NCBI GenBank assembly: GCA_002778195.1
Contig: PCDI01000002.1
Coordinates: forward strand, 1,881,628-1,945,627
Reading direction: 5' to 3'
From: Raffaelea ambrosiae
Lineage: Eukaryota; Ascomycota; Sordariomycetes; Ophiostomatales; Ophiostomataceae
DNA: 64,000 nt
Part shown: in pieces, positions 1-10,089 of the stretch
Layout of the letters: every line of letters begins with the position of its first letter
How positions within the stretch are numbered: position 1 is the stretch's first letter
Notes under the pieces: model-generated
Seen by the model: only the letters and a program-made list of their open reading frames with translations
The model's database searches: none
What the model was told of the DNA's origin: nothing
Program-made: the position numbers and the translations under genes

Positions 1-991
1 ACACACACACCAACTACGGCCTGCACTTGCCCAACGGCCAAAGGAGCGTTTCCTCTCTGCCCAAAAAGGAACTTCTCGCGAGACACTCCTCTGCAGCCTG
101 AGCGTTAGCCTGTCGTGGTTTGTGTGTACACACTATAGTAGTAAGACAACATGATGTGTGCAAGATAACTACTTTCTTTGTGTATGGAGTGGGTACTCGC
201 ACACAAGTCAACGTCACTTGTTCTACTTGCCTGTCTACACTGCTACCCGTCCGTCAGTTTTACATGGCATGAATAACGGCCGCGACCCTCTGGCCGTATC
301 GTCCTACCGTGTCAATCTGACTCGGGCACCCACAGTGTACCCCAAGGTGTGGTTCTGCTGATCCTCTTTTTTTCTTTTCTTTTTTTCGTGTTTGGTTTTT
401 CTTTCCTTGGCCCTACCAATCCGTCTCGTGCCGCCCTCCCCTTGCAAGACCGCCAGACCAGATGCCATTTGTATATTAATTGCTTTTTTTTTTTTTGGCC
501 CTGGCCGAGGCGAAAAATAAAAATAAAAACAAAAGAGACAGATGACAGGCAAGGGAGGAAGGACAGACAGACAGAAAACCGGTAAAAGCTGAACGGCCAC
601 TCGAAAAAGAGACCTGGAAATAGAAGAACGGCGAAGGCAAAAAAAAAAAAGAAAAAAGAAAAAGAAAAGGAGCAACATCAAACGAAAGAAAAAGAAAAGA
701 ACAAGAGAAGAACAAGAAAAAGAAAAAGAAAACGAAAACGAAAAAAAAAGGGAGGGCGTTGTCACTTTATAACGTCTATGGTGTCCTGCTCTTTTCGATC
801 TTATTTTGTGTTTTTTTTTTTTTAAAAATAAGAAGCGCAAGTGACCAGGATTTCATCGTCCAAACGACCTTTTCCCAATCGTTCTTGCATTGTTTGCGCG
901 CATGTGCTGTAACCACACAAGACGCAGGCCTATCACGATACATTGTCACCATTCCACGACAACAAAAACAAGACAACAAGGAGGCGTCAAT
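1..991. other. Intergenic, no gene seen
   Basis: Left edge of the window up to the first gene. Open frames here are short and low in complexity, and the longest (minus strand, about 304-840) is only a translation of the purine-rich tract. The first ten bases are an AC dinucleotide run. I see no RNA gene or coding exon that I can support. Confidence 0.6.
637..755. repeat. Homopurine (A/G) tract
   Basis: About 120 nt that are almost entirely A and G on the + strand, made of short A runs broken by single G residues (units such as AAAGAAAAAG). It lies about 240 nt upstream of the small Cys-rich gene. A matching pyrimidine tract lies downstream of that gene at 1750-1881. Confidence 0.85.
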
Positions 992-1529
992 ATGTGCGAG
1001 TGGTGTCAGGCACGTCTTTCTCGGTTGGCATTCTACGTCAGAGGTAGGGGAGCCTCACTAACACAATTCCCTCCTGCAGAGAGAATACAGATGCGGCCAC
1101 TTCCGCTTCATCGCCGCCAAATGGTGCAAGACATACTGGTCGAGGAAGCGGCCCTGCAGTGTCAATGTGACTCATTTTGAACTGAGGTGAGCAAGACTGA
1201 ACCGACGATGATGGATCGATGGCTGACTGTTGTTGCAGAAGCGAAGAACTATGCGGTATGAATGACGACCGGTCCTCTTTGTGCAATTCTTACCATTCTT
1301 CTTTTTTTTTTTGGCTTCTTTTTTTCTTGCACATTCAACACGGTACTCATTCTCCTTTTTCCCGTCCGCCTCTAACAAACCTACCCCAACAGCGTCCTGC
1401 CAACCAAGGCAGCCAACAGAACAGCAGGCCGAGTACATCCGCAACATCTACACATACCTGCGGCAGAAATACCCGGACCGAGACTGGGAGGCCATCCGGA
1501 TGCAGGGCGTCCCAGGACCGAAGAAATGA
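992..1529 (+). CDS. Small cysteine-rich conserved fungal protein
   Basis: Predicted four-exon gene of 102 residues: 992-1043, 1084-1186, 1239-1255 and 1393-1529. The joined frame reads MCEWCQ, then YRCGHFRF, WCKTYW, CSVNVTHFE, ELCASCQ and a charged helical tail ending GVPGPKK. The spaced Cys/His residues (CxxC, CGH, WC, CxxNV, CxxC) resemble a Cys/His pattern common in short uncharacterised fungal proteins and could bind a metal; that role is inferred. The introns are 40, 52 and 137 nt and the first has a CTAAC branch point. Exon 3 is only 17 nt. The first acceptor was chosen as the AG ending at 1083 rather than 1079 because only that keeps the YRCGH frame. No function is known to me. The main doubt is the start, since an upstream exon is possible. 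Confidence 0.6.
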
Positions 1530-1749
1530 ACAGAAAGGACAAAAGACAGTAAACACAGAAAGACAGTAAAGACAAAGTCGAAATCAAAAGTCACGACGGT
1601 CACGATGGTCACGACGGCACACGACAGGACGCAAGACCACGAGAGCACACGAGCACAGCTATGCTCCAGGAGTTGGGATAATTTTCTGATTTTGATTCTG
1701 ATTTTGATTTGTGATTCCTGTTCACCCTGGCAGTATCATGGGACGCATT

Positions 1750-1881
1750 GTTTTTTCTTCTTTTTCTCTTTTTCTTTTTCTTTTCTTTTTGTCTCTCTTT
1801 TTCTTTCTCTTTCTCTTTTTCTTTTTCCTTCTTTTTCTTTTTCCTTTTCCTTTCCTTTTTTTTTCTTTTTTCCTCTCTTTT
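1750..1881. repeat. Homopyrimidine (T/C) tract
   Basis: About 130 nt almost entirely T and C on the + strand, in units such as TTTTTCTTTTTCTC. In composition it is the complement of the purine tract at 637-755, so the two could pair imperfectly around the small gene between them. It may be part of that gene's 3' region. Confidence 0.85.
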
Positions 1882-2403
1882 GGAATCGGCAACGGGTCAG
1901 CATTGAATAGAAAAAGTGCATCGAATGGGCGAAACTCTTGTATCTTTTTTGGTGTTGGTGTGCTTTTTTTTTGGTCTCGGTATGTATGTTTCGTTTTACG
2001 GTATTTGACGGGTTCTGGTTTTCAAAGATAGCATAATAGCGCATACAACAGCAGGTCTGAAATGTACGATACCATGTTCGTTTTTTTTTCCCCAACACTT
2101 TTGGGCTCGAGCACCTCTTTGCATCGTGACAGCTCTGCAGATACAGCACATGGTACCATGCAGCCCAACGGTGTCAAACAAACTTTTGACGGGGCATCGT
2201 GACAGGCCAGGACAGGCCATGACAGGCATGGCTGACGTACAGACTCGGGAAGGGGAGAGGGGGGTGCTGCCGCTGCAAGCCCAGGATCACCCTTGGGCAG
2301 GAAGTAGAATAAGTCGTGGACAGGAGGCCAAACCAAAAGCACAGAGACACTAAGACACTAAAAACAGTAGAGAAGAAAGGGACCAGGTCTCAGACGATCA
2401 TGG

Positions 2404-2440
2404 GCATCCCGGCAGAGGCATCCCGGCAGAGGCATCCCGG
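2404..2440. repeat. 14-bp tandem repeat
   Basis: Two full copies and one partial copy of GCATCCCGGCAGAG in direct tandem. It lies 50 nt before a 28-nt T run and close to a second short tandem repeat at 2553-2588. Confidence 0.9.
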
Positions 2441-2490
2441 TTGAATGTTTCCAAAGTGCCACCACTATTCTGATCTTCAAAACTAACGTC

Positions 2491-2518
2491 TTTTTTTTTT
2501 TTTTTTTTTTTTTTTTTT
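2491..2518. repeat. Poly-T run (28 nt)
   Basis: An uninterrupted run of 28 T on the + strand. It is the longest homopolymer in the window and is likely to be length-variable. It could also be an old poly-A tail of a minus-strand retroposed fragment, but I found no flanking target-site duplication. Confidence 0.9.
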
Positions 2519-2552
2519 CGACCGGTGAAGTGACCCCTGTCCAGCCCGGGCT

Positions 2553-2588
2553 TGCCCACCGGCCTGCCCACCGGCTTTGCCCACCGGC
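2553..2588. repeat. 12-bp tandem repeat
   Basis: Three copies of TGCCCACCGGC(C/T) in direct tandem, shortly after the poly-T run. Confidence 0.9.
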
Positions 2589-5500
2589 TCACTTTTTTTG
2601 AGACCTGCGTATGGACAGTACATAGTGCAGCGTCATTTTCAAGTGCCCCCCCCCTGGGGAAAGGGAGACAGCGCCAGACAGAAAAGGGAGGAGAGAGTGG
2701 GGGAGCAAAACAACAATATGGCGTCTCGATCGGCGCTGTCTCCGTATTCACTCGGTGTAAGCCGAGACCGTCGCGTAGCAAGTGGGCTTAATCGAGGGCG
2801 CCTTTTTGGGGGGGAGGGGGTTGTCAAGAAGCAAAAGAGATGGACCAGAGTCGAAATGTCGACGATGCTGCTCGAATGATGGACGAAAAGCAAAATAGAT
2901 TCTCATGCCAGACGGCATGCATCTGTTCGTCCAGGCAGGATCTGCTGTTCGGGCAGACTCTGCTGTCCCGGGCGTGGCCATAATATGTCCTTCATGGCCT
3001 CCAAGACAACGAAAAAAAAAGAAAAAAAAAAGTGCAGTCTTTAAACAATGGCCGTTGGGCAACCTGGCTTTGGTCCAATGCCGCCTTTGCTGCCCAATTA
3101 GCTTGGTTGTGTGCCCTCAATTCTGCTCACATGCCGCGACCAACGTGTATGTACCTTGGCGGAAGAGGCAAAGAGCGGCAGGAGCGAGTCTAGATGGGTA
3201 GCATCCGCAAGCCTCACAGCGCACGAGGCGGGCAGAAAATAAAAATAAGAAAAGAGATTGAGGCAAATGTCCACACATCCCAATCAAGCAAACGAACACA
3301 ATAAAGGGCAGCCACTGAGAGCGTTGTGTGAAACACAGACCAGGTCGCATGAAACGAAACGCGGAAAGAGCAGCCGAGCGACAGAGCGCGGCTTCCAAAA
3401 TGAGATGTGACATTTGTTTTATTATTCTATTAGTTCACTCTTTCATCCCCCCACCCCTTTCCAACTATTATCATCATCTCCTGTCCCACCATCAAATTGG
3501 CCTCTTTCGTCCATATCATGGTCTATTTTCCTGTCACTTCTCACAACTCCCGCCTTGATCAGCCCATGTGGGTGTCATTCGACCTCGCAGCCTGTCCATA
3601 ATCCCTCGTATCGGGGGGTTTCAGCTTGCGGGTGCCTGCTGTTTACGCAAGCAGCCGTGGGGGAAGAGGGAGAAGAGGGGGAAAGCATACAAAGTAGGTA
3701 TCGCCAACATGGGAGAGGGCGAGGTGCGAGCGGGATCGGACAAAGAACAGTCGCTCCCGGGTTTGCCGAGACACTTGGAACGGTCCTGACCAGGTTTCAG
3801 TCTTGCCACACATACCGCATTCCCTGCTTTGCTATCAAGCAGGGCAACCAGCCGACTTGGACAGTCATGCCATTGGGCAGTCCACCAACAACAAGAAAAC
3901 AGCAGGACAAGAGCATCGACACAGCGAGGAAGTGAGGCGGCCGAGGATACCGAGACCGAAGAGACCGAGTTGGCCGAGGAGTTGAGAAGAATCACAAGGG
4001 CTTGGCCAACATCATCGAAGCATCGTCGCACAGGATGCATCGGCCTCGATTTCAGCAAACAGACCAAGGCATAGCAAACCAGGAGGCCGTCTGGGTTGAC
4101 GGTCGACTACCCGACAGCTGGGTATTGTGCAGATGGATCCTGGGCTTGGCTCCTCCGCATCTGTCAATCCTGGGCCAGGCCATGGCACGACCTGCAAAAG
4201 AGAGGAGCACATGACCAGCTTCTGATCCAAGCTCTGCGAGGTTCAGCCAGCTGCAGAGACTGGAAGGCCGAGCCTCCCGTATTGGGCCGTCTTATGCGGT
4301 TGAGCTATTGCCTCGCAAAGTATTGCCTCTTGCTGCTGTCTGTTGCGAGTGGCCAGAACGCACCCTCCCCCGAGCTAATACCAAGCCCAAAACAAGGCGG
4401 CACAGCAGCTCACTGGCCTGCTATTGGTTACCACTTTCCTCCTTTGGCTGCCATTGGCTGTTAATTTCGACAAATCATAGCATTTTCTGTCTGTCGTGGC
4501 AGCAACCACGACAGGGGCCTTTGCCGGCCTGGCACTCTCTCAGCCTCTGCCTGTCTTTCGTTGTCCCCCGACATTTTCTTTGGTGTCTGCTATCTCTGTT
4601 CCTTTCTTCTTTTTCTCCCGCTGCGCCCTGTTTTCCAGCCAGCCTTGTTATCAGCTCGCACTGCGCCACTGCACATCACATCCCGTGCTGCAATGCCTCG
4701 TTGTCTTATTTCTTTTTTCTTTCGTTTTCCCTTTTCATTTTGCCCTCCCCAAGGACCCCTGGCCAGAGAGAGACCTGGCAGCAACCACACCCCGCGTATC
4801 TGCGTATGTCGTTGCGTATCTGTCCCACAAGTGACTCATCGGTCTGGGTTTCTCGAAGGAATTGCTGTTGCCGTCATCCTGCATGCAAGGCGTCATGTGT
4901 TGTGCTTTTTCCTCAGCCCCCCACTCTGAATTGTGTTCTGTGAACTCTTTCACACTTTTGTCGACAGTCAGCTTGTTTTGTGACCGCACTACTACCGGTG
5001 TTGCTGTTTGCACGATGCGGCTCTTTCCCCCGTATTTTCCCCGTACTGGTTGTCTCGGACTTGTATCCCCGTATCTTTGTTTGCAACCTCACCGCTCTTG
5101 CGGTTGTCCTGGCTGGTCAGAGCAGGCACCTATTAGGGCTTCTCACCCAACTCACTGTATCTCCTCGTGCAAGCTACGACGCAAGGAAGACCTGTTTTGT
5201 CGTGGAGCGCCGGGAAGCTGCATGGCATACCAGCGACAACGAGCACGAGGCAGGGAGGAGGAAGCCCAGGACCAAGTCCTGCCAAGTATGTATGACCAAG
5301 AGGTCGAGCATCAGACGGAGGTATCAAAACGGGGTAGCGAGACGGCATGCCGGACCCGCGAAGCCTTGGCACGGTAGCGGGCGCCTTGGTTGCCTGACGA
5401 CCTGCCAGTGCAGAAATGGTTCTTTGGTTCGCCTTATTGCTCCGACTGCAGTGGCAATCAATCGCTCCCCCTGTCATCCCTGCCTCCGTCGAGCTGCCTT

Positions 5501-6456
5501 GTGAATTTGTGCGTTTGCCATCCATCTGCCACCATCGTGCGTTTTTCTGTTCCCAACCTGCTTCGACAGCCTTCTTCCTGCTACCCAACATGCTTCGTGC
5601 GTTTCGTTCCAACTCCGCCCCTACCCGCTTTTTGTGTTGTTGTTCTTTTCCTGTTGTTCGTTCTTTTCCTCCTGCAGGTGCCTGCGGCTGCCTGCCATGG
5701 TCCGCTCGTGTCCATTCCCTGCGGCCACATTTTCATGCCATTGCGTCGCATCTGTACGACGCAGGTGGTTTGCTGGACCAGTCACAAGACGAGGCCAGGC
5801 ATCGGGAGCAGAGGGGAAATATGGGTAGATGCAGGAGTGAACACGAGCATTGTCGAAAGCAGAGCCCACGCCTTTTTCCTCCCGCGCTTGCCTCAAATTA
5901 AACTGGTGGGCCTCGATTGGGCGGACGATCAATAACCAAAAAGAAGAGGATAAATGATGCACGGTATCTTTGTCTGGCTCGCAGCTATTAGGCAGGCTCG
6001 CAAGGATCCCGGCCAGGCGGGAGAAGAAAGAGGAAGCAAGAAAGACGGTTGATGCATGACAGGAGTGCGAGGAGAACCCAGCCTGGCCCAAGCAGAAGCA
6101 CGACACAAAGTATTTAAAGACATGCAAGATCGCCGACTTTGCTTCCCTTCTTTCGGTCCCCCTTGTTTTCCTCTTCAGCCCTACCCAGCCGAGTTTGAGT
6201 CGAGTTTATACACTTGCTGTCAGACAACCCCTATTCTGGCCTGTTCTGAATCTGTTGTGTTCTGTTTCTCTCATTGTCTCTCTCATTGTCTCGTGTTATG
6301 TAACCAAACTGTCCAACCAATATTATTTCTGGGGGTTTTTTTTACTATACTCGCGACTTTATTCTTTTTTTTCAAACCCTCTTACCTTTATTCTTTCTCT
6401 AAACTCTTCGACTCTCTATTTTTTTCTGATCAAAGCTCACGTCTCATCGTCAAAAC

Positions 6457-8778
6457 ATGGATATCTCGTCGTCCACCAAGCCTCTGGATGCCCTCCACCG
6501 GCAGATGCTCCAGTTCTGGCAGAACGCCGGATTGCTGTGCCATCTCGGCCTCGACCTGTCCGGCAACATGGAAGCCCACTTTCTGCATCTCGTCCATTCC
6601 TTGGAGGAAACCAGCACTGGCCTGAGTCCTGCAGACCCCCGCGACTTGGCCTCGGCCCCCTGGGCCGTCAAGAACATCATGCTCGACAGCATGGACAGCA
6701 TGGAGCGCCACCTCAAGATCGGCATGGCGGGTCTTGTGCATGCCGTTCAGAATGAGTCCCCCCGCCCACCACCACCACCACCACCACAACGACCACTACT
6801 CCCCGGCATGGTCGTCCTACCCGGCGGTGGCGGCTATGGTGGCGTCCACCAGAACAACAACAACAACAACAAGAATGCCGGGGTCTTTAAGGCCACGTGT
6901 GCGGTGGACGCTACCCTCCTCGGCCTCAGCCCCAACAAGGACATGGCCGTCCGGGCCGTCGATATCGCCATTGTCGTCAGCTGCAGCATCCGGCAGCTCC
7001 GGTCCGCCTGCCCGGGCATCATCGACAACAACGGCAGCCAGCCCGCCAAGGTCTCACGCTTCCACGACCACATCCTCCTCTCCGATGTGCGCGAGGAGTA
7101 CTGGGCGGGCCCGGACCAGGACCTTCTTCGCTCTTCGGGGGCTGCGGCCCATGCGCATACGCCCTCCTCCTCCCCCTTCGACCTGCTGCGGCCCATCGTC
7201 CCCGAGCGCGCCTTCCGCTACGCCCGCCCCGTGCCCGACGAGAACATGTCCCTGCTGGTCTGCGTGGTCGTCGGCTGGGCACTCGGCACGCGCGCAATGC
7301 TGGTGCCCGCCGCGCGGCTGCAAAGTCTCTCGCTGGCCCAGATCATCAACATGCTCGTGCTCACGGACACGCTGCTGCACCGCCAGCGGCCGCTGGTGGC
7401 CGGCGGACCCAACGGCGTGCCGCCGCCCGTATACGTGCCGTCGTGGTCGTGGTCGACACCCCGCTCAGTGAACCGCAACAACACCCTACGCCCGCCTGCC
7501 ATCACCCGACCTCCGTTCTCGAACAACACCAACCCTATAGCGCCGCGTCCGTTCTGGGCCGGAGCGGGCGGCCTGAACAACAGGCCCTACAACAACAGCA
7601 ACAATAGTGGACCCCCACCGCCCCGGCCGCCGCTGTACCTCCCGCCCCAGCCGTACCAGCTCCCGAGCACATCGCGGCACTACACCCCGCCGATGAACCA
7701 CCGCTCGCGGTGGGCCGTGGTGGCCCGACGGGCCGGTGGTGGCGGTGGTGGTGGTGGTGGCAGTGGTTCGCCGCCGCTGCCGCCGTTGCCGTCGCGGTTG
7801 TCGTTCTCGTCACCGGTCCCGTCGATCCAGTCTTCCTGGAGCAAGGTCTTGGTGCGATCCAAAAAGGGCCCAGCAGGAAAGAAGAAGAAGACGAAGATGC
7901 CGACGAAGAAGACGGCCAAAACGTCTAGCCACGACAGCGACAGCGACAGTGGCAGCGACAGCGATTCGTCTTACACCACTATCTGCAGCAACAGCGACTG
8001 CGGCAACTGTTACCAGTCGGACCACGACGACGACCTGGACAGTGATGTCGTCCTGGACAGCGATGCGGACGAGGCCGCGGACAGCAGCAGCAGCAGCTCG
8101 TCGGGGAGCAGCATCATTGTGCTGGCCAGAGCGAGCGAGTCGGAGTCGTCGTCGGACAGTGACTCGGATGCGGACTTGGACAGTGAGATCGCACGTCTCA
8201 TCTGGCTGAGCCACAAGAAGAAGGCAAACAAGGCGTGTCACAATAAGGACAAGAAGACGAGGAAGGACAACAAGAAGAAGAAAACGTCCAAGACACAGTT
8301 GTCTCTCCCACTGTCTCGCTGGGCCCTCGACCACTCGGACACGGAGACGGTCGTGTCCGAGGCCACGACCGGCCTCGACCTGTCCGGCTCGGAGCTGTGC
8401 CGATCCGAGACAGCGAATTCGGACTCGGACTCGGATTCGGACACGGGCACGGACACGGGCACGGAAAGGCGGCGACAGAAGCGGCACCAGCTGCCGCTTC
8501 GCCGACCGCACAAGGACGGCCGCGGGCGGACGCGGGACCGCGACGGCCCAACAGCCCAAGAAACCAAAGAAACCAAAGAAGCCAAAAAGGCCAAAGAGGC
8601 CAAAGAGGCCAAAGAGGCGGAAATGGCGGAAAAGGCGGAAAAGGCGGAAAAGGCTATAAATACCAAGACCAAAAAGACCAAGAAGGTCAAGAGTAACAAG
8701 AGCACCAAGGTCACGGCTAAGAAGGACAAGAAGAAGAGAAGGGACAGCAGCGATGGGGTCGTGATGGTCGATTGTTGA
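6457..8778 (+). CDS. Unrecognised 773-residue low-complexity protein
   Basis: A single open frame of 773 codons from an ATG preceded by a pyrimidine-rich leader. I do not recognise the family. Residues 1-110 look folded (LDALHRQMLQFWQNAGLL). A proline run follows, then a second ordered-looking part at about 145-335 with hydrophobic strands or helices (AVRAVDIAIVVSCSIRQL; MSLLVCVVVGWALGT). Residues about 340-465 are rich in Pro, Asn and Gly. The rest is highly charged: a lysine patch near 470, Ser/Asp repeats near 490-580 and a Lys/Ala/Glu repeat near 705-735, ending in a Lys-rich tail. The tail suggests nuclear location and casein-kinase-type phosphorylation, which is inference only. It is convergent with the gene at 10090-13527. 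No intron was needed. Confidence 0.7.
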   Translation: MDISSSTKPLDALHRQMLQFWQNAGLLCHLGLDLSGNMEAHFLHLVHSLEETSTGLSPADPRDLASAPWAVKNIMLDSMDSMERHLKIGMAGLVHAVQNESPRPPPPPPPQRPLLPGMVVLPGGGGYGGVHQNNNNNNKNAGVFKATCAVDATLLGLSPNKDMAVRAVDIAIVVSCSIRQLRSACPGIIDNNGSQPAKVSRFHDHILLSDVREEYWAGPDQDLLRSSGAAAHAHTPSSSPFDLLRPIVPERAFRYARPVPDENMSLLVCVVVGWALGTRAMLVPAARLQSLSLAQIINMLVLTDTLLHRQRPLVAGGPNGVPPPVYVPSWSWSTPRSVNRNNTLRPPAITRPPFSNNTNPIAPRPFWAGAGGLNNRPYNNSNNSGPPPPRPPLYLPPQPYQLPSTSRHYTPPMNHRSRWAVVARRAGGGGGGGGGSGSPPLPPLPSRLSFSSPVPSIQSSWSKVLVRSKKGPAGKKKKTKMPTKKTAKTSSHDSDSDSGSDSDSSYTTICSNSDCGNCYQSDHDDDLDSDVVLDSDADEAADSSSSSSSGSSIIVLARASESESSSDSDSDADLDSEIARLIWLSHKKKANKACHNKDKKTRKDNKKKKTSKTQLSLPLSRWALDHSDTETVVSEATTGLDLSGSELCRSETANSDSDSDSDTGTDTGTERRRQKRHQLPLRRPHKDGRGRTRDRDGPTAQETKETKEAKKAKEAKEAKEAEMAEKAEKAEKAINTKTKKTKKVKSNKSTKVTAKKDKKKRRDSSDGVVMVDC

Positions 8779-10089
8779 GAGGAGGGGGGGGGGAAGAAAT
8801 GGGGGGGTCAATGGGAAAGACGACTTGAAACTGAGAGAGAAACAGGTTTACCGGGACCGGGAACTTGAACAGAGAGAAACATGGTTCACTGGGGAAAAGT
8901 GACTTTCGATTGCTGTTTCTTTGGTTTTCTCTTATCCGGGATGGGATTCTTTTGGGCGGATGTTTGGTCTGGAACTGTCACTGGAACTGGGGTTGTTCTT
9001 TTTTTGTTTCTCATAAATACACTCGTTTAGAACCGACTGCACGTCTCGGGATATATTGGTCTACAGGTTTTTTTCCTTTTCTCTTTTTCTCTTCTTGTCT
9101 TTGTCTATTGCTGGTTTTCCTTCTCCTTTCCTTGTTGCAACTTTCTTGTCTGTCTTTAGAGGATGTTCCAGCTTTCATTCCACGTATGGCTTTGCCTTTT
9201 TTCTTGCTCCAACACCATTCCGCTCTTCTGGTATACGGATGTTCCCTGTTTCTAAATTTGTTACAGTGACGAACAGCAACATTTTCATGTCGTGTCCGTT
9301 GTTGAAGAACCCCATTCTTGGGCGAAAACAGGGCAAACTCAATGCGATGCAAATTCTATGATATGTATGTACTCGTTCCATTCTTGGCATACATATCCAA
9401 ACCGTGGATCGGTATTTCATAGTGGACTCGTGAATGCCCTTGCCAGTCCATCGTTCTCCCTAAACCCACGCTCCCCAATTCAATCGGCCGCTTTTCTATC
9501 TGTAAACATAAAATCGGAGGCTTCTTTCTCCTCGCTTGTAGCTGTAATACCCATCTGGACCTGGTGTGTTTTATCCCTGGGATGAGAAAAAATGGAAAAC
9601 GGACTAGTGGAATGCGGACGGCTAGAAAAATGTGCCAGTCGCAGCATCGAAAAAGTAAAAGAGCAAAGAAAACAAGACAAAAAAAAAAGCACAATAGACC
9701 ATGACAATCGCAAATGGATAACAAATTTGGTAGAAAACCCAAGAGAAAATAAAGTTGAAGGCATAATGTAGAAGCAGTAAAAAACAAAAACAAAAAATAA
9801 AAAAACGCCCCAGTCATGCAGATTCCACTACTTCGTTCGATGATTCTCTTCTTTTTTTCTCCTCCCCCCTTCTCTCCCTAGTTTCGCCGCTTGTATCCCT
9901 TTGACGACTTGGTAATCGTCAGCCAAAAAAAAAGTGTCTTATAAAGGGTACTTTTCCTCGGCTACTCAAAAATAAGCGTACTTTTTCTATACGCTTTAGG
10001 CACATCATTTGCTCTCACTTCCAGACGATTGCCCGGTCCATGGATTGCATTACGCTGTACTTCCAAGACGATGCCAGTCTCCCGCTCTC
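8779..10089. other. Convergent 3' intergenic region
   Basis: About 1.3 kb between the 3' ends of two convergent genes. It is AT- and pyrimidine-rich, with several short T and A runs, and probably carries both 3' untranslated regions. Minus-strand frames at 9356-9817 do not look like protein. Confidence 0.55.

Larger units (their letters stand above)
1882..6456. other. Long intergenic region, no gene supported
   Basis: About 4.6 kb upstream of the 773-residue gene. Open frames occur on both strands (for example minus 5621-6127 and plus 4980-5504) but none shows protein-like composition, a recognisable motif or convincing splice-linked exons. Short tandem repeats lie at 2404-2588. Pyrimidine-rich stretches at 4560-4750, 5630-5690 and 6240-6430 are typical of fungal promoters and 5' leaders. 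The last of these probably leads the transcript starting at 6457. Confidence 0.5.

Noticed and set aside
304..840. 178-codon minus-strand frame rich in Phe, Ser and Leu
   Set aside because: It translates the homopurine tract into an artificial hydrophobic run and is not a membrane protein.
7810..8811. 333-codon minus-strand frame
   Set aside because: Mirror of the Ser/Asp/Lys repeats of the 773-residue gene; Leu/Val/Arg repeats reflect only that.
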